A DNA stretch of 64,000 bases from Arthrobacter sp. ISL-95 (GTDB taxonomy: Bacteria > Actinomycetota > Actinomycetes > Actinomycetales > Micrococcaceae). A program made the position numbers and the translations under genes. Every line of letters begins with the position of its first letter. The stretch's first letter is position 1. Positions 37,305-46,235 of the stretch are shown here, piece by piece. The DNA lies in contig NZ_JAGGPR010000002.1 of the NCBI RefSeq assembly GCF_018613695.1, forward strand, positions 62,001 through 126,000. The letters run 5' to 3'. The notes under the pieces were generated by a model that saw nothing but the letters and a program-made list of their open reading frames with translations, did not search any database and was not told the origin of the DNA.

Positions 37305-38501
37305 ATGCAGCCCCGTTTCTCAGAGTCAAAGCGGCATCCGGGGTCAAAGCGGCACACGGGCCCCCCACGAATTCCGGGCCAGCGCAGATTCGTTGGTCCT
37401 CCCACGAGTTTCATCGTCATCACCGTTGCAGTGATCCAGCTGGTGGGGTCCCTGTTTTCCGCGAGCCACCAGGACTCGCCCCGTCCGCTCGATGCCCTTG
37501 CGATCATGCTGCTCCTGGCCGGTCCGGCCGGGCTGGCATTCCGCAAGCGGGCGCCGCAAGTGATGCTCCCCGTCGCCCTTGTTGCCACCGGCAGCTACCT
37601 GACTTTGGGATACGCGTGGGGTCCGATCGTACTGTCGCTGGCGCTGGCCATCGTTCTTACGGCAGCGGCCGGTCTGCGCTGGCAAGCTTGGGCGGGTGCG
37701 GGTATTGCTGCGGCCGCGGTGATCACAGGTGCCGCCCTGACGGGTGACGAGAACTGGCCGGTACGTGCGTCCGCCGGCGTGGCGTGGGCTGCCATCCTGG
37801 TCCTGATCGGGCAGGGAATCCGCCGCCGCGGTGAACGGCAGGCGGAGTACCGGCGGCGCCACGAGGAAGCGCAAAAGGCCGAGCGGGACGAATACAGGCT
37901 CACTCTGGCGAGGGACATTCACGACGTAGTAGCGCATTCCCTTTCCATGATCAACGTGCAAGCGTCAGTTGCCCTGCACGTCGGCGCCGATGATCCGGAA
38001 AAGCTCAGGCCCGCCCTCGAAGCCATCAAGGCTGCCAGCAAGGAGTCGCTCACGGAGGTCCGCCAGCTCCTTGGCGTGCTGCGCGAGGACGTCCCCCTGA
38101 CCCCGGCAGCGCGGCCTACCCTGGCCAGGATCCCTGAGCTGGTGAAGAACGCGGAGCTGAGCGGGCTGCGTGTGACGCTGGAGGACCACTCGAACCACCA
38201 GACGGTGGGGGAGGCCCAGCAGGAAGCCGCCTACCGGATCATCCAGGAAGCCCTGACCAACGTCGGGAGGCACTCCGGCGCCCGGACCGCCGTCGTGCGT
38301 GTTGTCGAAGCCGCCGGGGCGCTGACGGTGACAATCGACGACGACGGCGCGGGCATGGGCGGCGCGCTCCCCGGCAACGGGCTGACCGGTATGGGGGAGA
38401 GGGCAGCAGCCTTAGGCGGGACGCTCACCCTTCAAGAACTGGAGCCGGGCCTCCAGGTTCAAGCAATCATGCCGACAAGAGCAAAAGGAAACTTCCAGTG
38501 A
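37305..38501 (+). CDS. Two-component sensor histidine kinase, DesK/NarX type
   Basis: A 398-residue kinase with about four to five membrane helices (residues about 35-170) and no large extracellular sensor domain. A HisKA_3 dimerisation helix carries the phosphorylated His206 (ARDIHDVVAHSLSMINVQASVALH). The HATPase domain follows (EALTNVGRHSGA, DDDGAGMGG, GNGLTGMGERAAALGGTL). The signal is unknown. Its stop overlaps the response-regulator start (GTGA), so the pair is coupled. The soluble N-terminus holds a short duplicated peptide (SKRHPGSKRHTG). Confidence 0.93.
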   Translation: MQPRFSESKRHPGSKRHTGPPRIPGQRRFVGPPTSFIVITVAVIQLVGSLFSASHQDSPRPLDALAIMLLLAGPAGLAFRKRAPQVMLPVALVATGSYLTLGYAWGPIVLSLALAIVLTAAAGLRWQAWAGAGIAAAAVITGAALTGDENWPVRASAGVAWAAILVLIGQGIRRRGERQAEYRRRHEEAQKAERDEYRLTLARDIHDVVAHSLSMINVQASVALHVGADDPEKLRPALEAIKAASKESLTEVRQLLGVLREDVPLTPAARPTLARIPELVKNAELSGLRVTLEDHSNHQTVGEAQQEAAYRIIQEALTNVGRHSGARTAVVRVVEAAGALTVTIDDDGAGMGGALPGNGLTGMGERAAALGGTLTLQELEPGLQVQAIMPTRAKGNFQ

Positions 38502-39163
38502 TCCGCATCCTCCTCGCCGACGACCAGACCCTCATCAGGGCAGGCTTCCGAGCCCTCCTTGACGCCGAACCGGACATGGAGGTGGTGGCAGAGGCCAGCA
38601 CGGGTCGCGACGCCGTTCGTTTGGCTGCACGGAACAAGCCGGACGTCATTCTCATGGACATCCGCATGCCGGACGACGACGGTCTGACCGCCAGCCGGAA
38701 GATCCTGGGCGATCCAAGCCTGACCGGTACGCGCATCATCATCCTCACCACCTTCGAACTCGACGAGTACATTGCCGAAGCCGTCCGGGCCGGTGCCGCA
38801 GGGTTCCTGGTCAAGGACACCGAGCCCGCCGAACTTATCCGCGCCGTCCGGGTGGTCCACGATGGAGATGCGTTGCTGTCGCCCTCAGTAACCCGGCGCA
38901 TCATGGCCCAGTTGGCGTCGCAGAGCCGGGCGGCAGCAAAAGTAGTCCCGCTGGAACAGGTGACGGACCGCGAACGGGAAGTGTTGGCGCTGGTAGGCGA
39001 GGGCCTGAACAATGCCGAGATAGCGGGACGCCTGTTCATCACACCCCTCACGGCGAAGACCCACGTCTCGCGAATCATGACCAAGTTGATGGTCCGCGAC
39101 CGGTCCCAGTTGGTGGTGTTGGCCTACGAATCCGGTCTGGTGAAGCCTGGTTGGAGCAGTTGA
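38498..39163 (+). CDS. NarL/LuxR-family response regulator
   Basis: A 221-residue regulator. The receiver domain covers residues 1-120, with phospho-acceptor Asp54 in VILMDIRMPDDDGL. The LuxR helix-turn-helix is at about 155-215 (VTDREREVLALVGEGLNNAEIAGRLFITPLTAKTHVSRIMTKL). It is the partner of the upstream kinase. The adjacent SHOCT protein and ABC-2 exporter are possible targets, by analogy with other actinobacterial kinase-regulator-exporter blocks. No operator is evident. Confidence 0.94.
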   Translation: MIRILLADDQTLIRAGFRALLDAEPDMEVVAEASTGRDAVRLAARNKPDVILMDIRMPDDDGLTASRKILGDPSLTGTRIIILTTFELDEYIAEAVRAGAAGFLVKDTEPAELIRAVRVVHDGDALLSPSVTRRIMAQLASQSRAAAKVVPLEQVTDREREVLALVGEGLNNAEIAGRLFITPLTAKTHVSRIMTKLMVRDRSQLVVLAYESGLVKPGWSS

Positions 39164-39171
39164 CCCGCCAA

Positions 39172-39232
39172 AGGCGCCTCCGCCGGGAGTAGCGGCGCAT
39201 CCCAAGGTGACTCCCGACGGCGGACGCCTCAC
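39172..39232 (+). terminator. Imperfect hairpin after the response regulator gene
   Basis: GGCGCCTCCGCCGGGAGT (from 39172) pairs imperfectly with ACTCCCGACGGCGGACGCC (to about 39229) around a loop of about 20 bases. The remaining bases to the next start show nothing recognisable. Confidence 0.5.
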
Positions 39233-39313
39233 CAGCCGCATCCGAGAAGACTCGAACCAGAGCCGAAACACGGTTCACGCCGGGCACCGGCGGAGAGAGT
39301 TTGGATCACTGAC

Positions 39314-39634
39314 ATGTTCACCGCATTCACTTCACTCGTTGGGGAAACCACAACACTCGGAGGAACGCTGGCACAGGTGCCGGCCACCGTCGCCATGCAC
39401 GGACCGTGGGGAGACGGCCCCGCCTGGCCGTTCTTCCTGCTGTTCCCGCTGTTCTGGATCCTCGTGATTGGTTTGTTCATTTTCATCGCACGCAGGACAT
39501 GGCGCCGTAACCATCACTGGGCTGCGACGCAAGGCGCAGAGGGCGTACTTCGTGAGCGCTATGCCCGGGGGGAGATTGATGAGACCGAGTTCCGTCAGAG
39601 GCTGGAGGTACTGCGCTCGCAGCCCAGCAGCTGA
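39314..39634 (+). CDS. Small SHOCT-domain membrane protein
   Basis: A 106-residue protein. It has one membrane helix at about residues 40-60 (FFLLFPLFWILVIGLFIFIARR). The C-terminal SHOCT domain (GVLRERYARGEIDETEFRQRLEVLRSQ) is a short helical module found at the ends of many membrane proteins and linked to oligomerisation. Function is unknown. It lies between a two-component system and an ABC-2 exporter and is followed by a hairpin terminator, so it is probably its own unit. Confidence 0.82.
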   Translation: MFTAFTSLVGETTTLGGTLAQVPATVAMHGPWGDGPAWPFFLLFPLFWILVIGLFIFIARRTWRRNHHWAATQGAEGVLRERYARGEIDETEFRQRLEVLRSQPSS

Positions 39635-39655
39635 TCCATACCCAAGCCGAAACGG

Positions 39656-39689
39656 AAGGGCTCTTGCAAGAATATCTGCAAGAGCCCTT
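39656..39689 (+). terminator. Hairpin terminator after the SHOCT gene
   Basis: AAGGGCTCTTGCA (39656-39668) and TGCAAGAGCCCTT (39677-39689) are perfect 13-bp arms followed by TT. The presence of this hairpin shows that the open frame of the ABC ATPase cannot truly begin at 39664. Confidence 0.85.
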
Positions 39690-39795
39690 TCACATGTCAG
39701 CGGGCGCTACTAGTCTGCTGAGGGTGCACAATGAAGCAATCCGCTCACCGACACCGTCACCAACACCGTCAGAATCGTCGCAATCCGGCTTCGAC

Positions 39796-40725
39796 ATGAA
39801 CCGACCAACCGTCATTAGCGCGCAAAACCTCACCAAGACCTACGGTGATCTCACGGCCGTGGACAACATTTCCTTCGACGTGCCGGCAGGGGAGTCCTTC
39901 GGTCTGCTCGGCCCCAACGGTGCCGGCAAGTCCACCACCATGAAAATGATCGGCGGCGTCTCCCAGCGCACTTCGGGCACGCTGAGCATCATGGGCCTGG
40001 ATCCCGAGTCTCATGGGCCGGAAGTCCGGGCACACCTTGGCGTGGTCCCGCAGCAGGACAACCTCGACGAAGAGTTGAAAGTCCGCGAGAACCTGATCGT
40101 CTATGGGCGCTACTTCGGCCTGCCCTTGAGCTACTTGAAGCCGAAAGCTGATGAGCTGCTGGAATTCGCGCAGCTGACGGACAAGGCCAATTCCAAGGTC
40201 GACGCGCTCTCAGGTGGCATGAAGCGCCGGCTCACCATTGCCCGGTCACTGATCAACGAACCCCGCATCCTACTCCTGGACGAGCCCACCACCGGCCTGG
40301 ATCCGCAGGCCCGCCACATCCTCTGGGACAGGCTGTTCCGGCTCAAGGAAAACGGCGTCACCCTCATTCTCACCACGCATTACATGGACGAAGCCGAGCA
40401 ACTCTGCGACCGGCTGATCGTGGTGGACAAGGGCCGCATCATGGCCGAAGGATCTCCGGCCAACCTCATCCGCGAGCACTCATCACGTGAAGTACTCGAG
40501 CTCAGGTTCGGGTCCGAGCGGAACGCGACCATCGGCGTCGAACTTCAAGGCATTGGTGAGCGGTTGGAGACGTTACCGGACCGCGTGCTCATTTACGCGC
40601 ACGACGGAGAGGCCGCTTTGGAACAGGTCACCGCGCGCGGGCTGCGCCCCATGACGTCGCTGGTCCGCCGCTCGTCGCTGGAGGACGTGTTCCTCCGGCT
40701 GACCGGCAGGAGCCTCGTTGACTGA
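39796..40725 (+). CDS. ABC-2 type exporter ATPase (DrrA/NodI-like)
   Basis: A 309-residue ATPase. Walker A is GPNGAGKSTTMK near residue 37, the signature ALSGGMKRRLTIARSL near 137, and Walker B ILLLDEPTTGLDPQ. A C-terminal extension of about 80 residues (SSREVLELRFGSERN to SLEDVFLRLTGRSL) is typical of the daunorubicin-resistance/NodI class. ATG 39796 is chosen since upstream in-frame starts lie inside or next to a terminator and give a low-complexity PTPSPTPSES leader. The first permease starts before its stop. Confidence 0.93.
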   Translation: MNRPTVISAQNLTKTYGDLTAVDNISFDVPAGESFGLLGPNGAGKSTTMKMIGGVSQRTSGTLSIMGLDPESHGPEVRAHLGVVPQQDNLDEELKVRENLIVYGRYFGLPLSYLKPKADELLEFAQLTDKANSKVDALSGGMKRRLTIARSLINEPRILLLDEPTTGLDPQARHILWDRLFRLKENGVTLILTTHYMDEAEQLCDRLIVVDKGRIMAEGSPANLIREHSSREVLELRFGSERNATIGVELQGIGERLETLPDRVLIYAHDGEAALEQVTARGLRPMTSLVRRSSLEDVFLRLTGRSLVD

Positions 40726-41581
40726 CCCGGCGAGCAAACCACTCACGACGGCGGAGCAGCCGTTGCGTGCCCACTCACCTGAAGTTTCGGCTGCCCGGGC
40801 GCGACGCTGGGGTTCCTTCTTCTATGCGGAGCAGGTGCTTCGCGTCATGCGGAACTACGGCTGGTCCGTGATCCTGTACAGCGTGGGGCAACCGGTGGCG
40901 TACCTCTTCGCCATGGGTGTGGGCCTTGCCAGTTTGGTGGACGCCAACAGCGAGGCCGCGTTCGGAGGCGTCAGCTATCTGGAGTTCGTGGCTCCGGCTC
41001 TGTTGGTCTCCGCCGCGGTTATGACGGCGTCGGGGGAGTTTTCGTATCCCATCATGGATGGCTTCAAATGGCGCCGTGTGTTCTATGGACCGCACGCCTC
41101 GCCGCTGACACCGCAGCAGATCGCCAGTGGCCACGTCATGGCCAGTTCCCTGCGGTTCCTCCTGCAATCGGTGGTCTACTTCGCGGTGGTGGCCATGTTT
41201 GGTGCTTCGCCGAGCCTGTGGGGCTGGATGTCTGCGATCGTGGCCACTGTTGCAGCGTTGTCCTTCGGGCTGCCGCTGATGGCGTATGCCGCCAGCATCA
41301 AGCAGGACAAAGGCCAGTTTGCGTTGGTGCAACGGTTCATTGTGATGCCGCTGTTCCTGTTCTCGGGGACGTTCTTCCCGCTGGATTCCCTGCCGATCGC
41401 AGTCCGCTGGATCGGATGGATTTCACCGGTGTGGCATGGAACTGAACTGGGCCGGGTCTTCACTTACGGCATGGACCAGAACCCGTTGCTGACCATCACT
41501 CACGTGGTTTTCCTACTGGTCACAGCAACAGGTGGGTGGGTTCTGGTCCGCCGCCAGTTCGTCAAAAGGATGGGCTCATGA
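40718..41581 (+). CDS. ABC-2 type exporter permease 1
   Basis: A 287-residue permease of the ABC-2/NodJ family with six membrane helices, including YLEFVAPALLVSAAVMTASGEFSYPIMDGFKWRR and the C-terminal PLFLFSGTFFPLDSLPIAVRWIGWISPVWHGTELGR signature. It begins with TTG 40718, supported by AGGAG six bases upstream, and overlaps the ATPase gene by eight bases. Its stop overlaps the second permease (ATGA). Confidence 0.9.
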   Translation: MTDPASKPLTTAEQPLRAHSPEVSAARARRWGSFFYAEQVLRVMRNYGWSVILYSVGQPVAYLFAMGVGLASLVDANSEAAFGGVSYLEFVAPALLVSAAVMTASGEFSYPIMDGFKWRRVFYGPHASPLTPQQIASGHVMASSLRFLLQSVVYFAVVAMFGASPSLWGWMSAIVATVAALSFGLPLMAYAASIKQDKGQFALVQRFIVMPLFLFSGTFFPLDSLPIAVRWIGWISPVWHGTELGRVFTYGMDQNPLLTITHVVFLLVTATGGWVLVRRQFVKRMGS

Positions 41582-42411
41582 GTGTCCTCACCGGCGGCCA
41601 CAGCGCCACGGATCTTGCCCGGGAGCGCAAGTTCGGTCCGCTGTACTCCCGCAACGCCAAGGCCGTTGTGGGCCGCGGACTCATGGCGGCCAAGAGCAGT
41701 ACGTGGTTGGTCATGGTCTCCGGATTCTTCGAGCCCGTGCTGTTCCTCCTGGCCATGGGCGTGGGCATGGGCTCGATTGTGGGCACAGTCCAAGGGCCCG
41801 GCGGAGAGGAAATCAGCTACGCCGCCTACATTGCGCCCGCACTCCTGGCGGTCTCAGCAATGAACGGGGCCATTTACGACTTCACGTGGAACGTCTTCTT
41901 CAAGATGAACTTCGCCAAGCTGTACCAAGGGATGCTCTACACATCCTTGGGGCCGCTGGATGTGGCGATCGGTGAGATCTTCCTGGCCCTCCTCCGGGGT
42001 CTGCTGTACGCCACGGGATTCACCGCAGTGATGGGGGTGATGGGGTTGATCACCAGTTGGTGGGCCATCCTGGTCATTCCGGCCGCGGTGTTGATCGCCT
42101 TCGGCTTCGCAAGCTTCGGGATGGGCATCACCAGCTTCATGAAGACTTTCCAGCAGATGGACTGGATCAACTTCTTCCTGCTGCCCATGTTCCTGTTCAG
42201 CGCCACGTTCTACCCGCTCAGTGTCTACCCGCAGGTCATCCAGTGGTTCATCCAGGCGATGCCGCTGTGGCACGGCGTGGAGCTGCTACGGCAGATCAGC
42301 GTGGGCTCGTTTAGCCCGGCCACTGCCATCCACGTGGGCTACTACCTGGTGATGATCGCACTCGGAATCATGCTGACCACTGGAAGGCTCCGGCAACTGT
42401 TTCTGAAATGA
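41578..42411 (+). CDS. ABC-2 type exporter permease 2
   Basis: A 277-residue permease homologous to its neighbour, with the same ABC-2 layout (SYAAYIAPALLAVSAMNGAIYDFTWNVFFKMNFAKLYQGM and LPMFLFSATFYPLSVYPQVIQWFIQAMPLWHGVELLRQI). The pair probably forms a heterodimeric membrane channel driven by the ATPase for export of a lipid, polyketide or drug-like molecule. The cargo is unknown. The translational overlaps across all three genes support a fixed stoichiometry. Confidence 0.9.
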   Translation: MSVLTGGHSATDLARERKFGPLYSRNAKAVVGRGLMAAKSSTWLVMVSGFFEPVLFLLAMGVGMGSIVGTVQGPGGEEISYAAYIAPALLAVSAMNGAIYDFTWNVFFKMNFAKLYQGMLYTSLGPLDVAIGEIFLALLRGLLYATGFTAVMGVMGLITSWWAILVIPAAVLIAFGFASFGMGITSFMKTFQQMDWINFFLLPMFLFSATFYPLSVYPQVIQWFIQAMPLWHGVELLRQISVGSFSPATAIHVGYYLVMIALGIMLTTGRLRQLFLK

Positions 42412-42425
42412 TGGAGTTTTTTTAT

Positions 42426-42468
42426 ACAGCTCATGCCCCTAAAACGGTGTCTTAGGGGCATGAGCTGT
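42426..42468. terminator. Perfect 17-bp hairpin between convergent genes
   Basis: ACAGCTCATGCCCCTAA (42426-42442) and TTAGGGGCATGAGCTGT (42452-42468) are perfectly complementary around a 9-base loop. A run of seven T residues lies on its left side. That is the wrong side for classical termination of the exporter transcript, so the mode of action is uncertain. It separates the exporter and MHS transporter genes. Confidence 0.8.
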
Positions 42469-42475
42469 GCGAAAA

Positions 42476-43816
42476 CTAGGCCGTCTCGATTTCGGCCATG
42501 GTCAGCTTGGCGTTGTCGCGCAGGCCCCACGAGCAGAGTCCCATCACGGCCAGTGCGGTCACCGTGTAAATCACGACGCCGATCGGGTCACCATGGGTGG
42601 CGATCAGCAACGCCGTGGCAACCGTGGCTGCCGTGCCTCCTCCAAGTGCAGAACCAATTTGGTAGCTCGCCGAGATGGCCGAGTAGCGGGAGGCTGCCGG
42701 GAACTGTTCACTGAGGAAGGCCGGCAGTGGGCCCTGCGGCACTGTGTTGAGCGCGCCACCCAACGTGAACATCAGAAGTGCAATCCAGCCAGTGTGCGTC
42801 TCGATGGCCGGGAAGAACGCCACGAAGTAGATGATGAGCATCACCGAGCCGCCCACCATCACCGGCTTTCGGCCAATCCTGTCGGAAAGGATCGCGGCCA
42901 GGGGCGCCGATATGACGCTGGCCACCGCGCCCCACAGCTGGAACTGCAGCGATTCGCTGCCTGTAAAGCCGCGCTGGAGCACGTAGGACATCAGGAACAC
43001 GGTGGCGATGTAGGTGAAGGTGTTGTAGCCGTAGCTCACACCGATGGACATCAGGATTTGTTTCGGGTGCGACTTCATGACAGCAAGCAGCGGAATGCGC
43101 GGTGTCTCTCCACCGGAAGGGCGCTCGTCTTGCGGGAGGGTCAGCCGGGCAATCAAGCCCGCGACTACCAACAGGCCGCCGATCCAGAAGGGGACGCGCC
43201 AAGCGAAGCTGGCCATCTCGCCGCCCGCGATGGCGTCCGTGAGGGAAAAGACGCCGGAACCCATCAGCACGCCGAGCCCAATGCCCATGCTGGTGAAGCT
43301 TCCCCACAGTCCTCGACGACCTTCCGGTGCCGCCTCGATTCCTACCAAGGCAGCGCCGCCCCATTCACCCCCGGCAGAGAATCCCTGAACCAGCCGCAGG
43401 GCAATGAGCAGCATTGGAGCGGCTGCGCCGATCGAATCTGCACTGGGCAGGCAACCGATCAGGAAGGTGCTTCCACCCATGAGGATGAGAGTGAGGATCA
43501 GGATTTTCCGCCGGCCGAAGCGGTCGCCGAAGTGGCCCAGGACGATACCGCCCAGGGGCCGGGCCAGGAATCCTGCACCGAAGGATGCGAAAGCCACCAA
43601 GGTTCCCGTCAGCGGGTCAAGGTCGGGGAAGAACAATTGTGGGAACACCAGTGCGGCGGCCAGACCGTAGATGGTGAAGTCGTAGAACTCGAGTGCTGTT
43701 CCAAAGCAGGAGATGAAAAAGGTACGCCCAGCGGAGACTGGGCGCCTGGACGATGGACCTTGTGGTTCCAGCGCAACATTGGGCTGAAGCGATTGCGGCA
43801 AGGGAGTGCCTTTCAT
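42476..43816 (-). CDS. MHS-family MFS transporter (metabolite:proton symporter)
   Basis: A 446-residue major facilitator with twelve helices. GTALEFYDFTIYGLAAALVFPQLFFP near residue 38 and GHFGDRFGRRKILILTLILMGGSTFLIGCLP are hallmarks of the metabolite:H+ symporter group that includes ProP, ShiA and KgtP. LIALRLVQGFSAGGEWGGAALVGIEAAPEGRRG is also typical. Substrates are usually small carboxylates or betaines. It starts 27 bases after the C45 hydrolase gene and is probably its operon partner, so it may import the hydrolase substrate or its product. Confidence 0.92.
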   Translation of the reverse strand: MKGTPLPQSLQPNVALEPQGPSSRRPVSAGRTFFISCFGTALEFYDFTIYGLAAALVFPQLFFPDLDPLTGTLVAFASFGAGFLARPLGGIVLGHFGDRFGRRKILILTLILMGGSTFLIGCLPSADSIGAAAPMLLIALRLVQGFSAGGEWGGAALVGIEAAPEGRRGLWGSFTSMGIGLGVLMGSGVFSLTDAIAGGEMASFAWRVPFWIGGLLVVAGLIARLTLPQDERPSGGETPRIPLLAVMKSHPKQILMSIGVSYGYNTFTYIATVFLMSYVLQRGFTGSESLQFQLWGAVASVISAPLAAILSDRIGRKPVMVGGSVMLIIYFVAFFPAIETHTGWIALLMFTLGGALNTVPQGPLPAFLSEQFPAASRYSAISASYQIGSALGGGTAATVATALLIATHGDPIGVVIYTVTALAVMGLCSWGLRDNAKLTMAEIETA

Positions 43817-43843
43817 TGGGGTGTTTTATTGGGGTGGAGAGGG

Positions 43844-44950
43844 TCAGAAGATTTGGAAGCCATCGCGTGCTGCGTCGGCAGGGTTGGCAGCTGCGTAAGC
43901 AAGGGAACAGTCGCCGGAATTGATGCTGATGGTCAGCAGTGTCTGCCACTGTTCGTGCGGTGGCGCCGAGGCATCGGGGTGGAAGCACACCACGGAGGAC
44001 GCCCCCTCGGACGAGCAGAACTGCTTGGCCCGGTCTCCAACGCCCAGGCCGGCCAGCTCCGACCGCACCCGCCCGAGGTGGGCCAGACGCTGGGGCGACA
44101 ACGCGTCCTCCTCGATTGCGTCCTCCTGCGCCAAGACCGGATCGAGAAAGTGGTTCGTGTGGAGCAGCCAACCATCGCTGCCGGCATCCACGACGGCGGT
44201 GCCCGCGGGGGAGACCTCGATGCTGACAGCCCGGCGTGGGGTGCTGTTTCCGTCGGCGGCCGGGGCGCCGGAGCCTGCAGTGAATACCGTGAACACGGTG
44301 GATGCGCTCACCCTTGCCGATGCGGCAATGGCGATTGCTTGGTCAAGGGCGGATGCTTCATCAAGGATCCGGCGGGCGATCGCGTGGACTGGCACTCCGG
44401 CGGAGTCGTCGTCGCTGGCGTGGGCAAGGATGTTGAAGTGCAGGCCAAGGCCCTCGCTGTTCACGCCGATCTTGCCCAGCGTCCCGAACTCGGTAAAGGT
44501 CTTGGTGGTCCTTCCTGGGGCAGGTGTCAGCTCGAGCAGCAGGCCTTCGGGAGCGAGATCGTCGTGCCAGTCCCAGGTTTGCAGAGTCTGCGGAGCGCCA
44601 TGGGCGGCGGGTGCGTAAACCGCCGTCGAGCATTCATGGGAGCCGCGCTTCTTCGGAGCGGCGGCCAAAATCTCCGTGCGGGCGTTCACCACACTGAGTT
44701 GCCAGGTTTCGAGTCCGGCGCCGGTGGCCCAGCCTTCGGCTTCCTCTGCCAGTGTGGGACTCCAAGCACGGAGGGCCTCGTGGCTCCGCTCCGCAATGTC
44801 GCGGACCTTCTGCTGGGCGATGCCGATCGTGGCGAAGAAGTCGCTGTAGAGCTTGGCGGTATTGCGCGTCTGCGCATCCCAGGTGCGGCCGATATCCAGG
44901 CCGCGCTCCCGGGGATCGGGCACGGTGGATGTGTGGCGGTGAAGCTGCAT
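43844..44950 (-). CDS. C45-type acyltransferase/peptidase (acyl-CoA:6-APA acyltransferase-like)
   Basis: A 368-residue Ntn-hydrolase fold protein of the C45/AAT family. The likely nucleophile is Cys107 in KRGSHECSTAVYAP, which would become N-terminal after self-cleavage. Further family features are LQTWDWHDDLAPEGLLLEL, FGTLGKIGVNSEGLGLHFNIL and DGWLLHTNHFLDP. Members act as amide or acyl transferases on diverse substrates, so the reaction here is open. ATG 44950 is supported by AAGGAGA upstream. The ORF extension beyond it enters the operator region. It is the first gene of a two-gene unit with the MHS transporter, under the divergent LacI gene. Confidence 0.82.
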   Translation of the reverse strand: MQLHRHTSTVPDPRERGLDIGRTWDAQTRNTAKLYSDFFATIGIAQQKVRDIAERSHEALRAWSPTLAEEAEGWATGAGLETWQLSVVNARTEILAAAPKKRGSHECSTAVYAPAAHGAPQTLQTWDWHDDLAPEGLLLELTPAPGRTTKTFTEFGTLGKIGVNSEGLGLHFNILAHASDDDSAGVPVHAIARRILDEASALDQAIAIAASARVSASTVFTVFTAGSGAPAADGNSTPRRAVSIEVSPAGTAVVDAGSDGWLLHTNHFLDPVLAQEDAIEEDALSPQRLAHLGRVRSELAGLGVGDRAKQFCSSEGASSVVCFHPDASAPPHEQWQTLLTISINSGDCSLAYAAANPADAARDGFQIF

Positions 44951-45033
44951 GGGTCTCCTTGATGAGTGCCACTCCGGTTCGCAACGGGTAGCTCCGGAAT
45001 GGTGTGGATCACTGGTGACGCTCAAAGTACGGA

Positions 45034-45049
45034 ACAAAAACGTTTTTGT
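45034..45049. promoter_or_regulatory. LacI-family operator
   Basis: ACAAAAACGTTTTTGT is a perfect 16-bp palindrome with a central CG. It lies midway between the divergent C45 hydrolase and lacI-type genes and probably lets the regulator control both. Confidence 0.8.
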
Positions 45050-45118
45050 GTAGCTGGTGCCGAAGATTTATTCTTGAGGTCGGAAATCCAATGCCGGCTC
45101 GACGACAGGTGGAAGCGC

Positions 45119-46171
45119 ATGCCCCGCGAACTTCAGCACGGTGCCACCATCTGGGACGTCGCCCGCAAAGCAGGAGTGTCGATCACCACGGTGTCCCACT
45201 CGCTCAACGGCAAGGGCAACATCAGCGAGGCCACCCGGGAACGGGTCCGCGCCGTCGCAGCGGAGATGGGCTATGTTGCCGATGCCATGGCGCGAGGGCT
45301 GAGAAGTTCCAAGACGGATGCGATAGGGCTCGTTTTCCGCGGCTTGGACAGCCTGGGCAACTACGGTCCCAATGGCGTGGATGTCTTCATGAAACTTGCC
45401 GGGGCGGCTGCGGCGGAGACGCTTAACAGGAACCTTGGCCTGATGCTCGTGCCGGACCTGAGCCGTGGACCCTTGCCGCCCTTCTCCATGTCCTTGGACG
45501 GCTATATCGTCTTCGCGCCGCACCTGGACGACCCCGTGGTGGCGTTGCTGGAAAATCGCGGGATTCCCTACGTCACCTGGGATCGCGATCCGGGGCGCCC
45601 CGACTTCCGGAACTGGGTGGCGCACGACGACGCCGCGTCCACCCGGACGGTCCTGGACCATCTGGCTGCGGCTGGCGCCGGGTCCATTGCCTATGTGGGT
45701 GGCACGGACCGGAACGCCTGGAACTTTGATTGCGAGGCGGCCTATGTCGCGTGGTGCCTGGAAGCCGGAATGGAGCCCCGGATCTACCACGTACCGGAAC
45801 GCGATGGTGTGGAGGGCGGCCAGGAGGTGGGCGCAAGGATTCTGGCCGACGGGCTGCCGGGTGCTGTGTTTTGCTTGACAGGCAGGCACGCCAGCGGCGC
45901 AGCCCAAGCCATGCAGGAGCGCGGGATCCGTATACCGGGGGACGTGCTGGTGTGCACGGGCTCGGATTCCGAGCACTCCAGGCAGCACAGGCCCGCCATT
46001 TCCGCCCTTGACGTTGATATTCCTGCTGCGGCCGCGGCGCTGGTCCAGCGGCTCTGTGACGTCATGGAAGGGAAGTCGGAGCCGGACCCGGTGCTGCTGG
46101 CGGCTCGGTTCCTGCACCGCAAATCCACGTCGCCGGGTAAGGCCCGGAATCAGCAAAAGCGTGGATCCTAG
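45119..46171 (+). CDS. LacI-family transcriptional regulator
   Basis: A 350-residue regulator. The N-terminal helix-turn-helix is TIWDVARKAGVSITTVSHSLNGKGNISEATRERV at about residues 9-43, followed by a periplasmic-binding-protein-like ligand domain (DGYIVFAPHLDDPVV, AYVGGTDRNAWNFDCEAAY, ISALDVDIPAAAAALV). ATG 45119 is preferred, with AGGTGGAAG upstream. The longer open frame would run through the operator. It presumably senses a substrate of the adjacent hydrolase/transporter pair, and is not obviously a sugar regulator by context. Confidence 0.92.
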   Translation: MPRELQHGATIWDVARKAGVSITTVSHSLNGKGNISEATRERVRAVAAEMGYVADAMARGLRSSKTDAIGLVFRGLDSLGNYGPNGVDVFMKLAGAAAAETLNRNLGLMLVPDLSRGPLPPFSMSLDGYIVFAPHLDDPVVALLENRGIPYVTWDRDPGRPDFRNWVAHDDAASTRTVLDHLAAAGAGSIAYVGGTDRNAWNFDCEAAYVAWCLEAGMEPRIYHVPERDGVEGGQEVGARILADGLPGAVFCLTGRHASGAAQAMQERGIRIPGDVLVCTGSDSEHSRQHRPAISALDVDIPAAAAALVQRLCDVMEGKSEPDPVLLAARFLHRKSTSPGKARNQQKRGS

Positions 46172-46235
46172 CCTGGCATGTTCGCCGTCCGTGGAAGCGC
46201 ACAAGGCACCTTTGCTCATTTGAGAGAATGGGTTC

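Noticed and set aside
39664..39795. Earlier start for the ABC-2 ATPase
   Set aside because: The frame begins within a perfect terminator hairpin and encodes a low-complexity leader not found in the family.
42467..44962. An 831-residue open frame on the plus strand opposite the MHS transporter and C45 hydrolase genes
   Set aside because: It is antisense to two well-supported genes, its product is rich in Gly, Arg, His and Gln with no domain, and such shadows are expected where third codon positions are mostly G or C.
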